From: a sulfur-oxidizing endosymbiont of Gigantopelta aegis
GTDB lineage: Bacteria; Pseudomonadota; Gammaproteobacteria; GRL18
Length of the DNA: 64,000 nucleotides
Direction of reading: 5' to 3'
Assembly (NCBI RefSeq): GCF_016097415.1
Contig: NZ_JAEHGE010000001.1
Coordinates: forward strand, 2,281,157-2,345,156
This document shows positions 57,253 to 64,000 of the stretch, in pieces. Position numbers and translations under genes: made by a program. The notes below the pieces were generated by a model. That model saw nothing but the letters and a program-made list of their open reading frames with translations. It was not told the origin of the DNA and ran no database searches. Numbering within the stretch: the first letter of the stretch is position 1; every line of letters begins with the position of its first letter.

Positions 57253-59536
57253 TTGGCTCTCTCCAATATAGTCGCGCCTTCACGGGCGCGTGGATTGAAA
57301 CAATTTCTTGTACTGTTTTACTCCAAACATTTCTGTCGCGCCTTCACGGGCGCGTGGATTGAAACTCACATGGGGAAAAGCGCGCACGGGGAATCAATGT
57401 CGCGCCTTCACGGGCGCGTGGATTGAAACGTAAAAACAAAAAATCATGGGACGTTCTGAATTGTCGCGCCTTCACGGGCGCGTGGATTGAAACCCCCAAA
57501 TACAATTTTAAATAACTCGCAGATAGAGTCGCGCCTTCACGGGCGCGTGGATTGAAACTAACTGCAAGATACGTCCCGAAAAATGATTGACCGTCGCGCC
57601 TTCACGGGCGCGTGGATTGAAACCTTGCTTGCCTTGCTTACCCGCGCCAGTTTTAGCTGTCGCGCCTTCACGGGCGCGTGGATTGAAACGATAAAAAAAT
57701 ACGACCGTTAACAATAGCAATGTCGCGCCTTCACGGGCGCGTGGATTGAAACATATCGGGCGCAGCATTGTTAGACGGAGAGCAAAAAGTCGCGCCTTCA
57801 CGGGCGCGTGGATTGAAACTTTTAATATCAATTTAGTTATATTTTGTTACCATGTCGCGCCTTCACGGGCGCGTGGATTGAAACTTATCTATTAGCGAAC
57901 TAATCAATGATTTTTGTGTCGCGCCTTCACGGGCGCGTGGATTGAAACAATTTTATAATGTTTAATATCTGATTTTAAACAGTCGCGCCTTCACGGGCGC
58001 GTGGATTGAAACGCTTAAATTGTTGATTTTTGTAGTGATTGCAGTAGTCGCGCCTTCACGGGCGCGTGGATTGAAACCCCCATCCCATTTCTCTGCGGAT
58101 TTTGTTATGACGTCGCGCCTTCACGGGCGCGTGGATTGAAACTTTATATTCGATAAAAATTCTAATAATTCGACGTCGCGCCTTCACGGGCGCGTGGATT
58201 GAAACATCGCGCTTGATTGGGTTTTGCATATATTGAGCTGTCGCGCCTTCACGGGCGCGTGGATTGAAACCGCCATCCCCAATAGTATAAGCGACAAATT
58301 TCGAGTCGCGCCTTCACGGGCGCGTGGATTGAAACTACAAATCCGTCTTTATAATCGATTATTTTCAGCGTCGCGCCTTCACGGGCGCGTGGATTGAAAC
58401 AGTTGTTGGTTTTCCATCGTAAATAATACGTTGTCGCGCCTTCACGGGCGCGTGGATTGAAACTAATCTCTATAAGCCACTCTTTAATTTTTTGTTTTGT
58501 CGCGCCTTCACGGGCGCGTGGATTGAAACGTACTGCATTGTATTAATCATTAGATTCAGCGGGTCGCGCCTTCACGGGCGCGTGGATTGAAACAATTCCT
58601 ATAAATTATATTGCCGAGGCTTTTTGCATGTCGCGCCTTCACGGGCGCGTGGATTGAAACGTTTTGCGGGGAGCGTCAAATATGTCAAAGATGAGTCGCG
58701 CCTTCACGGGCGCGTGGATTGAAACTATAATTTTTTAGTAATGGCGTTATCTATTTTCTGAGTCGCGCCTTCACGGGCGCGTGGATTGAAACACCGCAAG
58801 CACTGGCACATTTGCAGAATTAAAAAGGTCGCGCCTTCACGGGCGCGTGGATAACATAAGCTGCAATAACACAATCTGCCCAGTTTTGGTCGCGCCTTCA
58901 CGGGCGCGTGGATTGAAACATTAGTAGGCTTTGGGTTTACTGGCGATCAGGCGTCGCGCCTTCACGGGCGCGTGGATTGAAACATAAAATATTATCTGCA
59001 ATTTTATTTGTTGATATGTCGCGCCTTCACGGGCGCGTGGATTGAAACAGAAACACTTGCTAAAAATTATTTAATTACCGGTGTCGCGCCTTCACGGGCG
59101 CGTGGATTGAAACTCCCAAATATAGATCTATTATATACTGTTACGCGTCGCGCCTTCACGGGCGCGTGGATTGAAACCATGTTCGACTTACATCCCCAAT
59201 TGATTTACGTCGCGCCTTCACGGGCGCGTGGATTGAAACCCTTGAGTGTTTGAAATTGCAGGATCAACTGCAATGTCGCGCCTTCACGGGCGCGTGGATT
59301 GAAACCCGGAACGTATCTTGCAGTTAAAAAGCGAATAAGTCGCGCCTTCACGGGCGCGTGGATTGAAACATTGAAAAGTGCAGATTGTTCATCGCGTTTG
59401 ATGGGTCGCGCCTTCACGGGCGCGTGGATTGAAACTATTGTCAAGTGTCATGTTGACAAATGTATTTGTCGCGCCTTCACGGGCGCGTGGATTGAAACAT
59501 TGCGTCGATTTGCGAGTGCTGTGATATTGTCAGTCG
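57253..59536 (+). CRISPR. Type I-C CRISPR array, block 4 (about 35 repeats, distal end truncated)
   Basis: Repeats from 57271 to 59468. The repeat at 58828 lacks its last six bases. After the last spacer only GTCG of the next repeat (59533-59536) remains before IS-C copy V; no further repeat follows on the other side. The true trailer end of the array is absent from the window. Confidence 0.97.
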
Positions 59537-61051
59537 TGATGTGTCAACACTTTTCCGGACAGTTTTCTAAATATTTTTTGGCTGTTTCAAGTGATTTTTG
59601 TCATTTTGTATTTCCTATCATTTTAGTTTCTCATGTTAACTTTAAACAGATGAAGAGAAAGGGCTTTGCCCTCTGGAACGATAGAGCCGTTCCATTCACC
59701 CAAGGTGTTTTCACAACGGTAATGATCCTGTTACAATATCTTCACGGCACAGGCTGAGGAGCCGATGGCCGTCAACGGTAATGGGCGGCATTTATGTCGC
59801 CTTTTACCCCTCTTCAATCAATCGATTTAAGCTATTTCCTGCTGTATTTCATAATCGACTGGTGACAAATAATCATTAGCCGAATGAAGTCGCTCCCGAT
59901 TATAAAATACCTCAATATATTCAAATATTGCCTGCTTTGCTTCTACTCTGGTTTTGAATCGACAATGGTGCGTCAATTCAGTTTTCAAACTATGAAAGAA
60001 GCTCTCTGATACAGCATTGTCCCAGCAATTTCCTTTGCGGCTCATAGACTGAATTATGTTATGATCCGACAATATTTTTCTATGACTATCAGAGGCATAT
60101 TGGCTACCTCGGTCAGTATGCCAAAGCAATCCATCCATTGGTTTACGCTTCCATATGGCCATCAGTAAAGCATCATTGACTAGCTTGGCTTTCATTCGCT
60201 CATCCATCGACCAGCCAACAATTTGCCTAGAGAATAAGTCAATGACAACCGCTAAATATAACCAGCCTTCCTTGGTGGCAATATAGGTAATATCACCCAC
60301 ATAGTAGCGATCAGGTTGAGAGACAGTAAACTCTCTTTCCAGTAAATTTGGAGATATACGCTTATTATGCTTGGAATTAGTCGTCGCTTTAAAGCGTCTC
60401 TTCGTTTTACAAAACAAACCGGCTTTTTTCATTAATCGACCACCTCCGGCGGCTTATATGAACGCCTTTTTCAGCCAGTTTTCTTTTTAAGACGACGGGT
60501 TCCATAAGTCTTGCGACTGTCTTCAAACAGTTTTTTAGCTGCTCAGTAAGCGCTTCATTTTCTTTCTCTCTATCCGTTTTAGGAGAGCTAACCCAATCAT
60601 AATAGCAACTACGGAAACATCCATAAAACGGCACAGAATCGTTACCGGGTAATCTTTAGCCTGATCAGTTATCCATGCGTACTTCACAAAGTTTCCCTTG
60701 CAAAGTACGCTGTGGCCTTTTTAATAAATCACGCTCCTGAATCACTTTTGCCAATTCTTTTTTCAGACGTTTTACTTCATCATAAATGTGTTCATCACTT
60801 CTATTGGCTACCGTCTTCACCGGTTTGGAATATTTACTGATCCAGGTATGTAGAGTATTTACATTAACACCTAGCTCCCTGGCAGTCTGAGAAACGGGTT
60901 GATCCGTCTCATTAGCTAATTTGACAGCTGATTCTTTAAATTCTGATGTATAGCTTTTATTCGGTTTTTTTGTTTGATCATTCATTTTAGGTCACACTTT
61001 TTATCTTTTAGTTATTTTAAGTTGTGTGTCCGGTTAAGTATAGCCACATTA
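59537..61051 (-). mobile_element. IS-C (IS3 family), copy V, bridging CRISPR and an HD-GYP pseudogene
   Basis: 1515 bp with complete ends. Left flank is the start of a CRISPR repeat (TCG), right flank chromosomal GTT; no matching target duplication, so DNA was lost or exchanged. OrfA (60985-60665, 106 residues, helix-turn-helix TSEFKESAVKLANE...TLHTWISKY) is intact. OrfB is broken near 60440, where GACCACCTCC replaces GACCAATTCTCC. Confidence 0.93.
60665..60985 (-). CDS. IS-C OrfA (copy V)
   Basis: 106 residues, the only intact OrfA in the window. Helix-turn-helix (VSQTARELGVNVNTLHTWI) and leucine-rich helix ([23 protein letters not shown]). The last ~20 residues are read in a frame unlike usual OrfA (LLKKATAYF is one frame over at TTAAAAAGGCC), a candidate site of programmed frameshifting to OrfB. 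Confidence 0.75.
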   Translation of the reverse strand: MNDQTKKPNKSYTSEFKESAVKLANETDQPVSQTARELGVNVNTLHTWISKYSKPVKTVANRSDEHIYDEVKRLKKELAKVIQERDLLKRPQRTLQGKLCEVRMDN

Positions 61052-62475
61052 GTTTGAATTTGCCCAACCTAAAGCGTCGTCTGATGATGACGATGAAATA
61101 ACAGATACTCCCTGGAAAATTGCTATTATTGATGATGATGAACAAGTGCATATTGTCACTCAAATGGTCTTAAAGCACTTTTCCTTTGATAATAAACCGG
61201 TTCAGTTTTTAAATGCCTATAGTGCAGCCGAAGGCTTGGAATTATTTAAAAATAATGATGATATCGGTGTCTGCTTACTGGATGTGGTAATGGAAACGGA
61301 ACATGCGGGGCTTGACTTGGCCAGACAAATCCGTGAAGGATTAAAAAATACCTTTACACGTATTGTCTTGCGTACTGGACAGCCAGGAAGTGCGCCAGAA
61401 GATGAGGTGATCATTAATTATGATATCAATGACTACAAAGAAAAAACGGAGCTAACACGCTCGAAACTCAATACTCTGATGTATTCCTGTTTGCGTTCTT
61501 ATCGAGACATTGTGTCTCTTGATCAAACGCGTAAGGGACTTGAACAAGTCATCAGTTCGACGACACAAGTCTTTAGTTTGCAATTTATTGAGGAGTTTTC
61601 TAAGGGAATTTTACAACAAGTAACCTCTGTTTTAAATTTTAAAGACAGTGCTTTTTTATGGTAACACCAATGGACTTGCAGCCCATGGTGAGCAGAATAA
61701 TGATAATGCTAACATCAAAATTATTGCCGGTATTGGTAGTTTTGAGGATAAAATTGGAAATGAAATTTCCCAGGCAATTCCTCAAGAATTATTTAATTTA
61801 TTAGAGCAGCATAATGAGTTCTTTTATTCCGTTCATGTGAAAGACTCCTACTTGGCCTGTCATCAAAGTCATGGAGCGCCCAAAAATGTATTGTTTTTTC
61901 AGGGCATTGGCAAACGTAGCGCCTTACAGCAAAAATTGCTGGATATTTATAGTCGCAATGTTTTGGTGGCCTTTGAAAATATTTGCCTCAAGGTGGAAGG
62001 TGAGGAGTCACAACGAGAAATTGTCTATATGCTCGGTGAAGCGGTAGAATCTCGTTCCAATGAAACCGGCTTTCATTTGAAGCGAGTGGCGCAACTATCG
62101 GGTATTTTAGCCAGAAAACTTAAATTGCCTGATACCCATGTTGATTTAATCATTCAGGCTTCACCGCTACATGATTTAGGAAAAATTGGTATTCCTGATC
62201 ATATTTTACATAAGCCGGGTAAATTGATGCTGAAGAATGGGAAGTAATGAAGAGTCATGTCAAAATCGGTCATGATATGATGAAAAATTCGCATAAAAAA
62301 GTGTTTCGTATTGGTTCGTTAATTGCTTTAGCGAGTAAGCGATGTTACAAAAGTCCTTGAATATGGATGACGTTTTTGATTATCTAAAAACAGTGCAGGG
62401 AGTCAATTTGATCCGAATATGATTGCTTTATTATTAGAGGAAAACAAACGATTGAAAATCTTTATAGGCATTTAA
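61052..62475 (+). pseudogene. HD-GYP response regulator (receiver + DUF3369 + HD-GYP), truncated and frameshifted
   Basis: Begins directly at IS-C copy V, so the 5' end is missing. Receiver: WKIAIIDDDEQVHIVTQ, LLDVVMETEHAGL (phospho-Asp), VLRTGQPGSAP. DUF3369-like middle to about 61650, where the frame shifts. Then HD-GYP: HDLGKIGIPDHILHKPGKL. Further breaks near 62225 and 62340, and a deletion removes the region between SLIALASK and DVFDYLKT; the end VNFDPNMIALLLEENKRL is still recognisable. Ancestral role: c-di-GMP phosphodiesterase regulator. Confidence 0.85.
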
Positions 62476-62531
62476 AGTAGAGCTTTTTAGAAATAATACC
62501 TTAGTAGTAAAAAGCAGGGGTAAACTTATTA

Positions 62532-62630
62532 TTAAATAGTGATATTGAAAATCAAACCAATAGCCAGTAGAGCGATCAAAGCTGCTGCCGATAGGGTAAC
62601 AGTTTTAACGATATTCAGTGTTGTTGTCAT
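62532..62630 (-). CDS. Small membrane peptide (32 aa)
   Basis: MTTTLNIVKTVTLSAAALIALLAIGLIFNITI: one hydrophobic helix with almost no soluble part. GGAAGGAAG lies about 10 nt upstream of the ATG, a strong ribosome-binding site for so small a frame. It lies between the HD-GYP pseudogene and tRNA-Asn. Function unknown. Confidence 0.5.
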   Translation of the reverse strand: MTTTLNIVKTVTLSAAALIALLAIGLIFNITI

Positions 62631-62691
62631 TTTAGGCTTCCTTCCAATTTTTTAATCAAATCAATCAATGTTTTTTACTACAAAAAGATAT

Positions 62692-62743
62692 AAAAAAGGC
62701 TCTGAGGGCATACTTAATAGTGTATGTCTCTCAAAGCCTTTAT
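62692..62743 (-). terminator. Intrinsic terminator of tRNA-Asn
   Basis: On the minus strand AAAGGCTTTGAGAGACATAC pairs with GTATGCCCTCAGAGCC followed by TTTTTT, a few bases after the CCA end of tRNA-Asn. A long stem plus U-tract is a good rho-independent terminator. Confidence 0.75.
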
Positions 62744-62748
62744 ATGTA

Positions 62749-62823
62749 TGGCTCCCCAAGCATGATTCGAACATGCGACCAAGTGATTAACAGTCACCTA
62801 CTCTACCGCTGAGCTATTGGGGA
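62749..62823 (-). tRNA. tRNA-Asn (anticodon GTT)
   Basis: 75 nt including encoded CCA. Acceptor TCCCCAA / TTGGGGA, D-arm TAGCTCAGCGGTAGAGTA, anticodon arm GGTGA-CTGTTAA-TCACT giving GTT, T-arm GCATGTTCGAATCATGC. Confidence 0.96.
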
Positions 62824-62948
62824 ATTGTTGCAAACTTCTGTCAGTCATCAGAAGCAACGAAGGCTATTCTATGCATTTTGATTTTAATGTCAAGAAACAT
62901 TGTAAATAAAATTCATTTTTTTTATAACTGCCATATAAAATCAGTCAC

Positions 62949-63497
62949 TTAACTGCAAGCAGATGTTTTGTTGCTTGTTTTTCCTGTTGCCATTCTAGCG
63001 CGTCCTGTACGCGAAATAATGACACGTTGAACAAACTGAGTGCCATTACGACTACAAAGTGTAAATGTGCCATTGGTGCTGCTATGACCATCGGAATAAT
63101 AGCGCACATAGTTAGAGGAGCCAAAGCCTTTGTATTGCAGTGATAAGCTCTTTGAGAGGGCTTGCTGAACATAAAAACTTCTTCATAAGCATTGCGCTTA
63201 TTATTGCCATCCTGATCAGAAAAATAAGCCAGCCATCAGACCATTTTGCGCTAGGTGTGCATTGTTGGCCATTATTGCTCTTACACAGCAGCACTCTACT
63301 CTTATGTTTAATGGCTTCTGAACGGGCTAGCTGATGATGGTGGAATAAAATATTCAACTGAGCTGATTGGTGATTATGGCTGAGGATGTCAGCAAAGGCA
63401 GGCACTGCTGTTGTGAGTAAAATACTGGCATGGCCAGAGTGATGAGCAGTTCAATTAAAGTAAAGCCTCGAAGCTGTTGTTCGTTATGTCGTATCAT
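62949..63497 (-). pseudogene. Type IV pilin-like protein (FimT/GspH type), frameshifted
   Basis: MIRHNEQQLRGFTLIELLITLA is the prepilin peptidase site (G-FTLIE) and start of the hydrophobic helix. The frame then breaks and continues as VPAFADILSHNHQSAQLNILFHHHQLARSEAIKHKSRVLLC, breaks again near 63200 and ends NGTFTLCSRNGTQFVQRVIISRTGRARM, the usual FimT C-terminal pattern. At least three indels. Former minor pilin of a type IV pilus or secretion system. Confidence 0.8.
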
Positions 63498-63592
63498 TGG
63501 AAATCCTTTTCAAGTAATGGTGGTAATTAAAGTGAACAAATAAAGTAACTAGTGTCCATCCGTTTATTCTAGAATTATTTGATAATTGTGAC

Positions 63593-63624
63593 CGTAGGGT
63601 GGGCACGCTTTTGTGCCCACGCTG
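63593..63624. repeat. REP-like palindrome, family B, copy 2
   Basis: CGTAGGGTGGGCAC / GTGCCCACGCTG, the same element as at 32216-32250 with small changes. It lies upstream of the pilin pseudogene. Confidence 0.7.
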
Positions 63625-63917
63625 AAAATGTGCATATAAAGAACCCTATTTACGGATAAACACTCACTAGATGAAGTTTATAGCAATGGAATTGCTGTCT
63701 GAAGAGGTAAAGCGTGGTTAAAGCTGTAAGAAAAGTGTGATTTTTTGTGTCAGACTTAACGTACAATGATATTTTTGCTGTTTTTGTTAATAAACTGTGA
63801 AGCTAGGCAAAAAAAAGAACTAAAAATAGACTAAACTAATAGTTCATCGTATAAAAGGATGCAGTGCGAGAAATTAAACACTTTTTGGGGAGAAGTGGAA
63901 AGTAGTGATGAGTCATT

Positions 63918-64000
63918 TTGAACAAAAAAAATACCATGCAGCAATCAGTGGATGAAAATAGTCAGCTCAAAGCACAGCTTAAGCAATTATTGAGCAATGC
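63918..64000 (+). CDS. Start of an unknown protein cut by the window edge
   Basis: Open frame MNKKNTMQQSVDENSQLKAQLKQLL from TTG 63918 or ATG 63936 to the end. Leu/Gln/Lys heptads suggest a coiled-coil start. Only about 27 codons are visible; start and identity are uncertain. Bases 63625-63917 upstream show no gene. Confidence 0.35.
   Translation, partial: MNKKNTMQQSVDENSQLKAQLKQLLSN

Noticed and set aside
46103-59757. Many open frames of 60-160 codons inside the CRISPR array (motifs SIHAPVKAR, FNPRAREGAT, VAPSRARGLK, RAFTGAWIET)
   Set aside because: They are translations of the 31-nt repeat; a period near 66 keeps frames open across several units. No ribosome-binding sites or non-repeat conservation.
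29764-61051. A single inversion between IS-C copies I and V explaining their mismatched flanks
   Set aside because: Swapping flanks does not restore matching triplets (CTT with CGA, CTT with GTT), so separate events or lost partners are needed.

Overview
The window is an AT-rich gammaproteobacterial chromosome segment. The evidence is the gene order ribBA-ribH-nusB-thiL-pgpA, the queA-tgt-yajC-secD-secF block, YaaA and a bacterial-type Ppc. I cannot name the genus. The first 19.7 kb is mostly ordinary, intact housekeeping DNA: riboflavin/thiamine/phospholipid genes, PEP carboxylase, queuosine genes, the Sec accessory complex and one tRNA-Leu(CAA). It carries a few secreted or unknown proteins, two REP-like palindromes, one frameshifted unknown gene and one decayed IS4-family element.

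From 19.7 to 29.8 kb the DNA is an insertion-sequence scrap yard. It holds three IS66-family copies (one nested inside another, with an exact 8-bp target duplication), a decayed IS3-type element, an IS1595 fragment, a leucine-rich-repeat pseudogene and a deletion derivative of a second IS3-family element. This second element is called IS-C here because it recurs in the CRISPR array. Next come a thioredoxin/DUF255 protein whose 3' end is overwritten by IS-C, a secreted FN3/carbohydrate-binding/PL14-like protein, and a WYL-domain regulator.

The accessory core is 34.4-59.5 kb. It contains a BrxR/CapW-like WYL regulator (minus strand), a divergent intergenic region with a 22-bp near-perfect palindrome, a HIRAN-domain protein with a twin-arginine-like N-terminus, and a complete type I-C CRISPR-Cas operon: cas3, cas5c, cas8c, cas7c, a RhuM-family gene, cas4, cas1, cas2. 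A leader and a very long array follow. By hand count the array has about 142 repeats of 31 nt with ~34-nt spacers, split into four blocks by IS-C insertions. RhuM sits between cas7 and cas4 and overlaps cas4 by 4 nt. An IS1595 element (35246-36344, flanked by ATAGGTTT on both sides) interrupts the WYL gene after about ten codons. It replaces the native start with a GTG in its own terminal repeat and places an 11-bp tandem array rich in TATAAT motifs upstream. The WYL-operator-HIRAN-cas layout suggests a regulated defence locus whose regulator was rewired by a transposon.

The distal array end is lost: the last IS-C copy begins 4 nt into a repeat and joins directly to a 5'-truncated, multiply frameshifted HD-GYP response-regulator pseudogene. 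The window ends with a 32-residue membrane peptide, tRNA-Asn(GTT), a broken FimT/GspH-like pilin gene and a gene start cut by the window edge. Many pseudogenes and IS copies differ by single-base indels in homopolymers. These may be real decay or may be assembly error in multicopy sequence.
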